A stretch of DNA of 27,791 nt from JAWVEV01 sp033856535. GTDB taxonomy: Bacteria > Actinomycetota > Thermoleophilia > Miltoncostaeales > Miltoncostaeaceae. Below are positions 8,997-16,663 of this stretch, piece by piece (position 1 is the stretch's first letter; the number at the start of each line of letters is the position of its first letter). The DNA is taken from contig JAWVEV010000078.1 in NCBI GenBank assembly GCA_033856535.1, forward strand, positions 1-27,791, in the 5' to 3' direction. Below the pieces are notes generated by a model, which worked only from the letters and a program-made list of their open reading frames with translations, was not told the DNA's origin and searched no databases. Position numbers and translations under genes: made by a program.

Positions 8997-11048
8997 GTGA
9001 ACCGCCATGGGATCAGGGCGTCGGCCGTCGCCGGCCTGCTGTCGGCCGTGGCCGTCGGCGCCGCGACGCCCGCGGCGCTCGGCTGCAAGTGCATCCCGCC
9101 GAGCGCGGCAACGGTGAAGGCCGCCGACGTCGTCTTCACCGGCACGGTCACGGCCCGCTCCGATCCCGACGCCGGGAAGCCCGTCCAGAGCAGCATCGAC
9201 CCGATCACCTTCACGCTCGCCGTCGACGACGAGCTGAAGGGCGACGTCGACGCGAGCGCGCAGGTGGTGACCCCACGCGAGAGCGCGAGCTGCGGCGTCG
9301 ACTTCCAGGTCGGCGAGCGCTACCTGGTGGTGGCGGATCGCGACGGCGGCGTTCTGCGGACCGGCCTCTGCCAGGGGACGCGGGCGCTGCCCGCCGGCGC
9401 CCCGCTCCCGGAGTTCGCGCGCGGGCTGGACACGTCCGCGCCGGCCGACGCCGCGTGGCCCGCGCCCGCGAGGGTGTCGCTCCCCGCCGAGGGGACGCAG
9501 TCGCCGGACGTCGCGATCGGACCCGCCGGGACCGCGACCGCGGTGTGGCTGCGCACGACCTACGCCCCGGAGGAGAGGGAGGCCATCGCGACCAGTCGGC
9601 TGTTCGCCGCCGGCAGCTCGACGGGTGGAGCCCTCGGTCAGCCCGAGCCGATCTCCGGGGACGACGAGCTCGCGTTCGGCGGCGCCGTGGCCGCGGCGGG
9701 CGACACGCACGTTGCGGTCTGGCTCGGGGTCCGTCGCGGGGCGGCCGAGGTCGGGCTCAGCGCCCGCGCGCGCCCGCCCGGGGGGCCGTGGGGGCCACCT
9801 CAGGTCCTCGACGCCGACGTGCAGCCGTCCGGCGTGGTCGATCCCAGGGTCGCGGGGAACGCCGAGGGCGAGGCGCTGGCCGTCTGGCCGAGCGGTGGCA
9901 GCCTGCGGGCTGCGACGTTCACGCCGGCCGGCGGATGGTCCCCGGCCGTGACGATCGCCCCCGACGCCCCGGACCGGCCCGTCGGCGTCGCGCTTGGGCC
10001 GGACGGGACCGCGGCCGTGTCGTGGTGGCGCCGCGATGCGGCGGGCATCGTGGTCCGCGCAGCCGTCCGGTCGGCGGCGGGTGCCTGGGGCGCGCCGGCG
10101 ACGGTGTCGGAGCCGCTCGATCTCGCCGACCCGCTGGTGCCGTACGACCCGCCCAGCGTCAGCGCGGGAGCGGGGCAGGCGCTGGTGGTGTGGATCACGC
10201 CGAGGCGGACCTTCCGCGGCACGGTGCGCGCCGCGCGGCTGGGGCCGGCTGGAGGCGTGGGAAGCTGGCGGCTCAGCGCCGGACGGGGCGCCGGCGACGC
10301 CATGGGCGGTCTCGACGCGGCGGGTCGGGCGACCGTCGTCTGGTCGGAGAGCGCCGGAAACAGGTCCGTCCTGAGATGGGCCAGCCAGGTTCCCGGGTCG
10401 CGCTGGAGCGCGCCCCGGACGATCGGGACGACCGGCGCGTCATGCAGCGCGCGGCTCGCGCCCCGGCTGGCGGTCTCCCCGAGTGGCCGCGCCCAGGCGG
10501 TCTGGATGGAGTTCGCCCGGCGCGGCGAGGTGATCGTCGCCGCCGAGCGCCCGCCCGGCGGCGACTTCTCCCGCCCGATCGCGATCTCGCGCGCCGGGGC
10601 CTCGGTGGCCGCGCTCGCCGTGACCGATGGCGGCGCGGTCGCCGCATGGACCCGCGCGCCGCTCGGCGCCCGCCGCCGGCCGTTCATCGAGGCCGCCGTC
10701 CGGGGCCCCGCCGGCCCGGGCGGCCCGGGTCTTCGGGAGCTCGTCGCCCCGCGGCTGGCGGATGTGCGCATGCCGCGCGAGATCGCGCTCCGCGGCCGGC
10801 TCCCGATCCGGTTCGACCTGTCTCGCCCCGCGCGGGTCGAGGTCCGCTTCGAGCGGGTCCGCCCGGGAATCCGCTTCGTCGGACCGGTCCGCCGCGGCGG
10901 CCGAGCCGGCGGGAACGCGATCGTGGTGCCGAGCTGGTCGACGCCCGGGCGGCGGCTCGGGCCCGGCGTGTACGAGGTCCACGTCCAGGCGATGACGGCC
11001 GAGCGGGCGAGCTGCACGATCACGCGGCGCCTGGTGGTCCGCCGCTAA
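8997..11048 (+). CDS. Secreted protein with TIMP/netrin-like N-terminus and beta-propeller-like repeats
   Basis: I do not recognise a named gene. The 683-residue protein begins with a signal peptide (positively charged start, hydrophobic run to about residue 28) that would be cut just before Cys30. The mature protein would start CKCIPP and continue with ADVVFTGTV, as in netrin/TIMP (NTR) domains. Cysteines 30, 32, 99 and 125 are spaced much like the first two disulfides of human TIMPs. From about 150 to 560 come eight degenerate repeats of 45-55 residues, each with a G-x-A-x-A-V-W-like strand (TATAVW, EALAVW, TAAVSW, AQAVW), suggesting a beta-propeller. A C-terminal beta-sandwich-like segment follows. 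The GTG start is preceded by GATGAT, 6 nt away. Function is unknown; an extracellular binding or inhibitor role is inference. Confidence 0.75.
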   Translation: MNRHGIRASAVAGLLSAVAVGAATPAALGCKCIPPSAATVKAADVVFTGTVTARSDPDAGKPVQSSIDPITFTLAVDDELKGDVDASAQVVTPRESASCGVDFQVGERYLVVADRDGGVLRTGLCQGTRALPAGAPLPEFARGLDTSAPADAAWPAPARVSLPAEGTQSPDVAIGPAGTATAVWLRTTYAPEEREAIATSRLFAAGSSTGGALGQPEPISGDDELAFGGAVAAAGDTHVAVWLGVRRGAAEVGLSARARPPGGPWGPPQVLDADVQPSGVVDPRVAGNAEGEALAVWPSGGSLRAATFTPAGGWSPAVTIAPDAPDRPVGVALGPDGTAAVSWWRRDAAGIVVRAAVRSAAGAWGAPATVSEPLDLADPLVPYDPPSVSAGAGQALVVWITPRRTFRGTVRAARLGPAGGVGSWRLSAGRGAGDAMGGLDAAGRATVVWSESAGNRSVLRWASQVPGSRWSAPRTIGTTGASCSARLAPRLAVSPSGRAQAVWMEFARRGEVIVAAERPPGGDFSRPIAISRAGASVAALAVTDGGAVAAWTRAPLGARRRPFIEAAVRGPAGPGGPGLRELVAPRLADVRMPREIALRGRLPIRFDLSRPARVEVRFERVRPGIRFVGPVRRGGRAGGNAIVVPSWSTPGRRLGPGVYEVHVQAMTAERASCTITRRLVVRR

Positions 11049-11051
11049 CAT
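11046..11051 (+). promoter_or_regulatory. -10 box of miaB, overlapping the preceding stop codon
   Basis: TAACAT contains the TAA stop of the upstream gene and ends exactly 7 nt before the miaB ATG. That spacing predicts a leaderless miaB transcript. There is no Shine-Dalgarno in the 7 nt (CGCCCGG). Confidence 0.55.
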
Positions 11052-11058
11052 CGCCCGG

Positions 11059-12381
11059 ATGCGGTACCACCTCGCCAGCTTCGGCTGCCAGATGAACGAC
11101 CACGACTCCGAGCGCATGAAGGGCGTGCTGGAGCGGATCGGCTACTCGGAGGCCGAGCGGCGCGACGACGCCGACCTGATCCTCTTCAACACGTGCACGA
11201 TCCGGGGCAGCGCGGACGAGCGTTTCCTGGGCAACCTCGGCGACGCCAAGCGGGTGAAGCGGGAGCGGCCGGACGCGGTGGTGGCGGTCGGAGGCTGCTG
11301 GGCGCAGAGCCAGAAGGAGCAGGTCTTCGAGCAGTTCCCGTTCGTGGACATCGCCTTCGGCCCCGGCGAGGTGTCGCGGCTTGGCGAGCTCGTGGCCCGC
11401 GAGCGGCTCGACGCGGTCGGCGCCTTCAGCTTCGACGGCGCGTTCAGCGGCAGCCTGCCGGCCAAGCGCGAGCGTCCGCACCAGGCCTGGGTCCAGATCT
11501 CGGTCGGCTGCAACTGCGTCTGCGCCTACTGCATCGTGCCGAGCGTCCGCGGGCGGGAGCGCAGCCGCGCTATCGCCGAGGTGGTGGGGGAGGTCGAGCG
11601 GCTGGTGGACGACGGCGTCCGCGAGGTGACCCTGCTCGGCCAGAACGTGAACTCCTACGGCCGCGACCTGCCGCGCGAGGAGCGGGCGACCTTCGCCGAG
11701 CTGCTGCGCGCGGTCGCCGGCGTCGACGGGCTGTGGCGGCTCCGCTACACCAGCCCGCATCCCAAGGACATGAAGGCCGACGTGATCGCGGCGATGGCCG
11801 AGTGCCCCGAGGTCTGCGAGCACCTGCACCTGCCGGCGCAGTCGGGGTCCACCCGCGTCCTCAAGGCCATGAGGCGGACGTACTCCCGCGAGCGCTACCT
11901 CGACCTGGTCGGCCGCCTGCGCGAGGCCATCCCCGACCTCTCGCTCACCACCGACCTCATCGTCGGCTTTCCGGGCGAGACCGAGGAGGACTTCGCGGAC
12001 ACGCTCTCGCTGGTGGAGGAGGTCGCCTACGACGGCGCCTACACCTTCATCTACTCCGAGCGGCCCGGCACCGAGGCGGCCGAGCGTCTGGCGGACGACG
12101 TCCCCGCCGAGGTCAAGCGCGAGCGGATCGGCCGGCTGGTGGAGGTGGTGCAGCGCACCGCGGCGGCGCGGGCGGCCCGCTTCGTGGGCACCGATCGCGA
12201 GGTGCTGGTCGAGGGCCCGTCGCGCACCGACCCCGAGCGGCTGCGCGGGCGCCTCTCGCAGAACATCACGGTGAACTTCCGCGGCGCGGCCGAGCCGGGG
12301 ACGCTGGCGACGGTCCACATCGACGGCGCCACCTCGACCACCCTGTCGGGGCACGTGGCGGAGGTGGCCGTTCCGGCCTAG
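11059..12381 (+). CDS. miaB: tRNA-2-methylthio-N6-dimethylallyladenosine synthase MiaB
   Basis: MiaB is a radical-SAM enzyme that adds a methylthio group to i6A37 of tRNAs reading UNN codons. The N-terminal domain carries the three auxiliary cluster cysteines in FGCQMN, NTCTIRG and VGGCWAQ. The radical-SAM motif is CNCVCAYC (C-x3-C-x2-C, with one extra Cys), followed by IVPSVRGRERSR. A C-terminal TRAM domain (about 375-440) binds tRNA. At 440 residues it has normal length. The substrate-making enzyme, miaA, follows at once. The start is supported by the leaderless -10 box upstream and by RYHLASFGCQMN at the N-terminus. Confidence 0.95.
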   Translation: MRYHLASFGCQMNDHDSERMKGVLERIGYSEAERRDDADLILFNTCTIRGSADERFLGNLGDAKRVKRERPDAVVAVGGCWAQSQKEQVFEQFPFVDIAFGPGEVSRLGELVARERLDAVGAFSFDGAFSGSLPAKRERPHQAWVQISVGCNCVCAYCIVPSVRGRERSRAIAEVVGEVERLVDDGVREVTLLGQNVNSYGRDLPREERATFAELLRAVAGVDGLWRLRYTSPHPKDMKADVIAAMAECPEVCEHLHLPAQSGSTRVLKAMRRTYSRERYLDLVGRLREAIPDLSLTTDLIVGFPGETEEDFADTLSLVEEVAYDGAYTFIYSERPGTEAAERLADDVPAEVKRERIGRLVEVVQRTAAARAARFVGTDREVLVEGPSRTDPERLRGRLSQNITVNFRGAAEPGTLATVHIDGATSTTLSGHVAEVAVPA

Positions 12382-12385
12382 CGTC

Positions 12386-13309
12386 CTGGCGCTCTTCGGC
12401 CCGACGGCGGCCGGCAAGAGCGCGCTGGCGCACGCCGCCGCGCGGGCGCTGGGCGGCGAGATCGTCGTCGCGGACCCGTTCCAGCGGTACCGCGGCCTGC
12501 TGGTCGCGGCCGACAGCCCGCGTCCGGCCGAGCGCGCCGAGGTCCCGTACCACGGGGTGCTCGACCTCGATCTGCACGAGGCCTCCACGGCCGCCGGGTT
12601 CGCCCGCGTCGCCCACGACGCGGTCGACGCGATCCTGGCGCGCGGCCAGGTGCCGGTCGTCGCCGGCGGCACCGGGCTCTACCTCCGCGCCGCCCTGGCG
12701 GACCTGGGATTCCCGGCGCCGTCCGACCCGGCCGGGCGTGCCGAGGTCGAGGCGCTGGTCGCCGCCGACCCGGCAGCCGCTGCCGATGAGCTCCGCGCGC
12801 GCGATCCCGACGCCGCGGCCCGGGTGGACGTCGCCAACCCACGCCGGCTGGCCCGGGCGCTCGAGCTGGCGCGCGGCGGCGGCGCGATGCCGGCCTCGGC
12901 GCCGCTGTGGTCGGAGGCCTGCCGTCACCCCACGCTGCTCGTCGCCGTGACCCGTCCGCGCGAGGTCCTCGACCGGCGCATCGCGGTCCGGGTGCGGCGC
13001 GAGCTGGACGAGGGCCTGGTGGCCGAGCTGGAGGCGGCCATCGACGGGCCGGCGCTCTCGCGCGAGGCCGCGCAGGTGATCGGGGTGAAGGAGGTGCTCG
13101 CGATACGCGCCGGCGAGCTCGCTCCCGAGGCCCTCGAGGATCGGCTCGCGGCGCGCACGCGCCGGCTCGCGCGGCGCCAGTTGGCGTGGCTGCGCAAGAC
13201 CCCCGGGGCGATCGACCTGGACCTCGGCGAGGCGTCGGCCGAGGACGCCCTCCCGCGGCTGCTGGAGCTCTGGGGCGGCGCGGGGAGGGCCGTCGCGGGC
13301 ATCCTCTAG
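12386..13309 (+). CDS. miaA: tRNA dimethylallyltransferase MiaA, start codon unresolved
   Basis: MiaA transfers a dimethylallyl group to A37 of tRNA, the step before MiaB. The P-loop FGPTAAGKSALA, then VVADPFQRYRGL and VVAGGTGLYLRAAL, are clear. EAAQVIGVKEVLA and RRLARRQLAWLRKT mark the C-terminal half. The first ATG/GTG/TTG in frame is a GTG at 12557, which would delete the P-loop, so the true start is earlier. A perfect Shine-Dalgarno, GGAGGTG (12360-12366), points at the codon at 12371, which is TTC; the reading from there, FRPSVLALFGPT, looks like a normal MiaA N-terminus. The nearest near-cognate codon is the CTG at 12386, used here, 4 nt after the miaB stop. From 12386 the protein has 307 residues, from 12371 it has 312; both are normal. 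Confidence 0.88.
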   Translation: MALFGPTAAGKSALAHAAARALGGEIVVADPFQRYRGLLVAADSPRPAERAEVPYHGVLDLDLHEASTAAGFARVAHDAVDAILARGQVPVVAGGTGLYLRAALADLGFPAPSDPAGRAEVEALVAADPAAAADELRARDPDAAARVDVANPRRLARALELARGGGAMPASAPLWSEACRHPTLLVAVTRPREVLDRRIAVRVRRELDEGLVAELEAAIDGPALSREAAQVIGVKEVLAIRAGELAPEALEDRLAARTRRLARRQLAWLRKTPGAIDLDLGEASAEDALPRLLELWGGAGRAVAGIL

Positions 13310-13312
13310 GCT
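13307..13312 (+). promoter_or_regulatory. -10 box of dapF, containing the miaA stop
   Basis: TAGGCT includes the TAG stop codon of miaA and ends 8 nt before the ATG at 13321. It looks like a second internal promoter producing a leaderless dapF transcript. Confidence 0.45.
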
Positions 13313-13320
13313 CCATGACG

Positions 13321-14136
13321 ATGCGATTCGCCAAGTGGCAGGGCCTTGGGAACAACTACCTCATCGTGGAGCGGGGGGCATGGCCGTTCCCGCTCACGCC
13401 CGAGCGCGCCCGGATTCTCTGCAGCCCGAACTTCGGCGTCGGCGGCGACGGGATCCTCGAGCTGGAGGCCGATCCGGCCGCCGGCACCGCGACGATGACC
13501 GTCTGGAACCCGGACGGGAGCCAGGCCGAGAACTGCGGCAACGGGATCCGGATGGCCGGCCGCTACCTGGAGGACCGCGGGCTGCTCCCGGACGACGGGC
13601 GCGTCATCACCGGCGCCGGCCCGGTTCGGGTGCGCATGCTCGACGGCGGGCGGGTGGAGGTTCGGATGGGGCGCGCCCGGTTCCCCGCCGGCGAGGGGCG
13701 CGAGCGCCTGAGCGGCGAGGGCTGGGAGGTCGAGCTCGCCGAGGTCTCGATGGGGAACCCGCACGCGATCATCGACCACCCCGACCCCGACAGCGTGGTG
13801 CGCCGGCTGGGGCCGGCCATCGAGGTCGCCGAGCGCTTCCCCCAGCGGACCAACGTGGAGTTCGTTCGGGCCGACGGCCCGTCCGAGCTGACCATGCGCG
13901 TCTGGGAGCGCGGCGTGGGCGAGACCCTCGCCTGCGGCACCGGCGCCTGCGCCGCGGCGGTCGCGGCGGTGCGCCTGGGCGGGCTGTCGAGCCCGGTGAC
14001 CGTGCACCTTGCGGGCGGCGACCTCGAGATCGCCGTGGACGACGATCTGGAGGTGACCATGACCGGACCGGCCGAGGCGCTCTACGAGGGCGACCTGTCG
14101 GAGGACCTCGTCCGCCGGCTCGAGGTGGCCCGCTGA
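13321..14136 (+). CDS. dapF: Diaminopimelate epimerase
   Basis: DapF interconverts LL- and meso-diaminopimelate without a cofactor, supplying lysine and peptidoglycan synthesis. The two catalytic cysteines are present: C72 in AENCGNGIR and C205 in TLACGTGACAAA, close to positions 73 and 217 of the well-studied enzyme. FAKWQGLGNNYLIVE is the standard N-terminus. The ATG at 13321 is preferred over one two codons earlier (13315), because the TAGGCT box would place transcription start on it; there is no Shine-Dalgarno. The 271-residue length is normal. The gene's end carries the Shine-Dalgarno for dapL. Confidence 0.95.
   Translation: MRFAKWQGLGNNYLIVERGAWPFPLTPERARILCSPNFGVGGDGILELEADPAAGTATMTVWNPDGSQAENCGNGIRMAGRYLEDRGLLPDDGRVITGAGPVRVRMLDGGRVEVRMGRARFPAGEGRERLSGEGWEVELAEVSMGNPHAIIDHPDPDSVVRRLGPAIEVAERFPQRTNVEFVRADGPSELTMRVWERGVGETLACGTGACAAAVAAVRLGGLSSPVTVHLAGGDLEIAVDDDLEVTMTGPAEALYEGDLSEDLVRRLEVAR
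14122..14127 (+). promoter_or_regulatory. Shine-Dalgarno sequence for the dapL CTG start
   Basis: GAGGTG matches six bases of the extended anti-Shine-Dalgarno of 16S rRNA and stands 5 nt before the CTG at 14133. No ATG, GTG or TTG in the dapL frame is near, so this site decides the start. Confidence 0.65.
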
Positions 14137-15308
14137 GCCCGGCGCCGGTCGGGGCCGAGCGGCTGCGCCGGCTCCCGCCGTACCTCTTCGCGCAGATCGA
14201 GCAGAAGATCGCGGCCAAGCGGGCCGCGGGCGTCGACATCATCTCGCTCGGCATCGGCGACCCCGACACGCCGACGCCGGACCTGGTCGTCGCGGCCCTG
14301 GCGCAGCACGCCGCGCGGCCGGACACCCACCAGTACCCGTCCAACCGCGGGCGGGTGAGCTTCCGCGAGGGCCTCGCCGCGTTCTACGAGCGGCGCTTCG
14401 GCGTGACGCTCGATCCGGCGACCGAGGTCATGCCGGCGATGGGCGCGAAGGAGGCGATCGCCAACCTGAACCTCGCCTTCCTCGACCCGGGCGACGTGGC
14501 GCTGGCGAGCGACCCCGGGTACCCGGTCTACACCACCGGCCCGCTGCTGGCCGGCGCCGAGCCGGTGGCGATGCCGCTGCTGCCCGAGCGCGGCTTTCAG
14601 CCGGACCTGGACGCGATCCCGGCCGACGTCGCCAGGCGCGCCAAGCTGATGTACCTGAACTACCCGAACAACCCAACCGGCGGGGTGATCGAGGACGACT
14701 TCTTCGAGCGCGCGGTGGCCTTCGCCAAGGCCAACGACGTCATCGTGATCCATGACAACGCGTACTCGGAGATCACCTACGACGGCTACCGGGCGCCCTC
14801 GTTCCTGGCCACGCCGGGCGCGAAGGACGTCGGCCTCGAGGTTTTCTCGCTCTCGAAGACGTACAACATGACCGGTTGGCGATCGGGCGCCGTGATCGGC
14901 AACGCCGACCTGGTCTCGGCCTACTGGCAGCTGAAGACGAACATCGACAGCGGGATGTTCGAGGCCCTGCAGGAGGCGAGCGTCGCCGCGCTGGCGTCCG
15001 ACCAGTCGAGCGTCGCCGAGATGTGCGAGATCTACGCGCGCCGGCGCGACGTGCTGGTGTCCGCGCTGCGCGCGATGGGCCTGCAGGTGGAGCCGCCCAA
15101 GGGCGCGATCTACATCTGGGCGCGTGTGCCGGAGGGGGAGACCTCGGCGTCCTTCACCGAGCGGGTGCTGGAGGAGGCGGCCGTGGTGATCTCGCCGGGC
15201 TCGGCCTACGGGAGGTCCGGCGAGGGCTTCGTCCGGATGAGCCTGACCCTCTCGGACGCGCGCTTGGACGAGGCCGCCGAGCGGATCGCCCGCCTGGTCG
15301 CGGGGTGA
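14133..15308 (+). CDS. dapL: LL-diaminopimelate aminotransferase-like PLP enzyme, probable CTG start
   Basis: A fold-type I aminotransferase of 391 residues. ISLGIGDPDTPTPDLVV, YLNYPNNPTGGVI, HDNAYSEITYDG and the PLP-lysine motif SLSKTYNMTGWRSG (K242) are visible. Next to dapF, the likely reaction is amination of tetrahydrodipicolinate to LL-diaminopimelate (the DapL route), although related enzymes use other amino acids. Translation appears to begin at CTG 14133, which overlaps the dapF stop as CTGA and has GAGGTG 5 nt upstream. The next in-frame ATG is about 300 nt into the gene, beyond the conserved LGIGDPD motif. It ends with a GTGA overlap into dut. Confidence 0.87.
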   Translation: MSPAPVGAERLRRLPPYLFAQIEQKIAAKRAAGVDIISLGIGDPDTPTPDLVVAALAQHAARPDTHQYPSNRGRVSFREGLAAFYERRFGVTLDPATEVMPAMGAKEAIANLNLAFLDPGDVALASDPGYPVYTTGPLLAGAEPVAMPLLPERGFQPDLDAIPADVARRAKLMYLNYPNNPTGGVIEDDFFERAVAFAKANDVIVIHDNAYSEITYDGYRAPSFLATPGAKDVGLEVFSLSKTYNMTGWRSGAVIGNADLVSAYWQLKTNIDSGMFEALQEASVAALASDQSSVAEMCEIYARRRDVLVSALRAMGLQVEPPKGAIYIWARVPEGETSASFTERVLEEAAVVISPGSAYGRSGEGFVRMSLTLSDARLDEAAERIARLVAG

Positions 15309-15769
15309 GCGGGGCGGCGCTCGGCTCGGCCGTCGGCGAGCTGGCCTTCCGCCGGCTCCGCGACGACGCCCGCCTCCCGGAGCGGGCGCACGCCGGCGAC
15401 GCCGGCCTCGACCTGACCGCGGTGGAGCCGCTGGAGCTGGGCCCGGGGGAGCGCGGCGCGGTTCCGACCGGCCTGGCCGTGGCGATCCCGCCGGGCCACG
15501 CCGGCCTGGTGGTGCCCCGCTCGGGCCTGGCCCGGCGGCACGGGGTGACGGTCACCAACGCGCCGGGCCTGATCGACGCCGGCTACCGCGGCGAGCTGCA
15601 GGTGCTGCTGGTCAACCTCGGCGCCGAGCCCTACCGGATCGAGCCGGGCGACCGGGTGGCCCAACTGGTGATCGTGCCGGTCGCCCTTCCGGCGCCGGTC
15701 GAGGTCGACGAGCTCCCCGCGGCCGGCGACGGCCGCGGGGCGGGAGGCTTCGGCTCAAGCGGCGCCTGA
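15305..15769 (+). CDS. dut: dUTP diphosphatase
   Basis: Dut hydrolyses dUTP to dUMP, keeping uracil out of DNA and feeding dTMP synthesis. This is the trimeric type. The ordered motifs are visible: HAGDAGLDLTAVE (motif 1), VVPRSGLARRHGV (motif 2), TNAPGLIDAGYRGEL (motif 3), RIEPGDRVAQLVIVPV (motif 4) and the flexible C-terminal GRGAGGFGSSG (motif 5), which closes over the substrate. The GTG start overlaps the dapL stop (GTGA), so translation is coupled. The protein has 154 residues. It is last in the miaB-miaA-dapF-dapL-dut unit; the stop codon sits in the loop of a small 6-bp hairpin (15760-15775). Confidence 0.94.
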   Translation: MSGAALGSAVGELAFRRLRDDARLPERAHAGDAGLDLTAVEPLELGPGERGAVPTGLAVAIPPGHAGLVVPRSGLARRHGVTVTNAPGLIDAGYRGELQVLLVNLGAEPYRIEPGDRVAQLVIVPVALPAPVEVDELPAAGDGRGAGGFGSSGA

Positions 15770-15818
15770 GCGCCGGCTCTCCCGCGCCGCGGCTTGAAGT
15801 CCGTGTCCGCGACGGCGA

Positions 15819-15879
15819 GGCAAGACCAGGGCAAGACCATGGGCCGACTGGCCACCGGATCGACGGCCGACTGGCCACC
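15819..15879. repeat. Two pairs of short direct repeats between dut and gatD
   Basis: GGCAAGACCA occurs at 15819-15828 and 15830-15839 (period 11). GGCCGACTGGCCACC occurs at 15842-15856 and 15865-15879 (15 bp, period 23). The 162-nt gap between the convergent genes holds no credible gene. Confidence 0.6.
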
Positions 15880-15909
15880 CCGCCGAGGACCACCTGCCGG
15901 TGGATCAAA

Positions 15910-15926
15910 GGGCGGACCGGCCGCCC
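15910..15926 (-). terminator. Terminator of the rpiA-murT-gatD operon
   Basis: Read on the minus strand, GGGCGG-CCGGT-CCGCCC forms a 6-bp GC stem starting 5 nt after the gatD stop and is followed at once by TTTGAT. A 5-bp hairpin (15890-15903) lies just beyond. Confidence 0.5.
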
Positions 15927-15931
15927 GCGTC

Positions 15932-16663
15932 CTACCTCGCCTGGGCGGCGGCCGCTCGGTGGGCGGCGTCCTCCAGCGTGTCGTCGAGCGGCGCCAGCGC
16001 GACCGGCGAACCCGTCCCGTGCTCCAGGCCCCAGGCGATCAGGCGGTCCGCCAGCCAGGGGTTCTTCGGGAGAAGGGGGCCGTGGAGGTAGGTGCCGATC
16101 ACGCGCCCCGTCACCGCCCCCTCGAACCCGTCCTCGCCGTTGTTCCCGTGACCGGCCAGCACCCGGCCGAGTGGCCGCGTGCCGGAGCCCAGCAGCGTCC
16201 GGCCGGCGTGGTTCTCGAAGCCCACCAGGCGCACGCGCTCGCCATCGAGCTCGGCCTCGATCAGGAGGTTCCCGATCAAACGGGTCGGGCCGGCGATCGT
16301 GTCCAGGTCGAGCAGGCCGATCCCGGGCATCCGGGAGCCGTCCCGGCCGGTGTAGCCGTGGCCCGCCAATTGGTAGCCGCCGCAGACGCACAGCGCCGCC
16401 GCCCCGCCGGCCACCGCGGCGCGCAGGCCCTCGGCCTTCGTCGCCAGCAGGTCCTCGGCCACCACGGCCTGGTCCCGGTCCTGCCCGCCGCCCAGGTAGT
16501 AGAGGTCGTGGGCGCCCGGCTCCACGGGGTCGCCGATCTCGAGGGCGGTCACCTCGAGCCCCAGGCCCCGCCACGCCAGGCGGCGCTCCAGCACCGCGAT
16601 GTTCCCGCGGTCGGCGTAGATGTTCATCTCGCCGGGGTAGAGGTGGCCGAGGCGGAGGACCAT
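15932..16663 (-). CDS. gatD: Lipid II isoglutaminyl synthase, glutaminase subunit GatD
   Basis: GatD releases ammonia from glutamine for MurT, which amidates the D-glutamate of lipid II. It is a class I glutamine amidotransferase of the CobB/CobQ type. The nucleophile is C94 in CVCGGYQLAGHGY, the catalytic His is H194 in GTYLHGPLLPKNP, and YYLGGGQDRDQ is characteristic of GatD. These positions agree closely with the well-studied enzyme. The length is 243 residues. The ATG overlaps the stop of the methyltransferase gene by one base (TGATG), so the two are translated in coupling. murT lies one gene upstream. Confidence 0.93.
   Translation of the reverse strand: MVLRLGHLYPGEMNIYADRGNIAVLERRLAWRGLGLEVTALEIGDPVEPGAHDLYYLGGGQDRDQAVVAEDLLATKAEGLRAAVAGGAAALCVCGGYQLAGHGYTGRDGSRMPGIGLLDLDTIAGPTRLIGNLLIEAELDGERVRLVGFENHAGRTLLGSGTRPLGRVLAGHGNNGEDGFEGAVTGRVIGTYLHGPLLPKNPWLADRLIAWGLEHGTGSPVALAPLDDTLEDAAHRAAAAQAR

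Noticed and set aside
9080..9095. Lipoprotein lipobox (ALGC) at Cys30 of the secreted protein
   Set aside because: The -3 residue is Ala rather than Leu/Val/Ile, and the C-x-C with TIMP-like cysteine spacing explains Cys30 better. It is not fully excluded.
12557..13309. miaA beginning at the GTG at 12557
   Set aside because: It would remove the ATP/substrate P-loop GPTAAGKS, which is intact upstream in the same frame.
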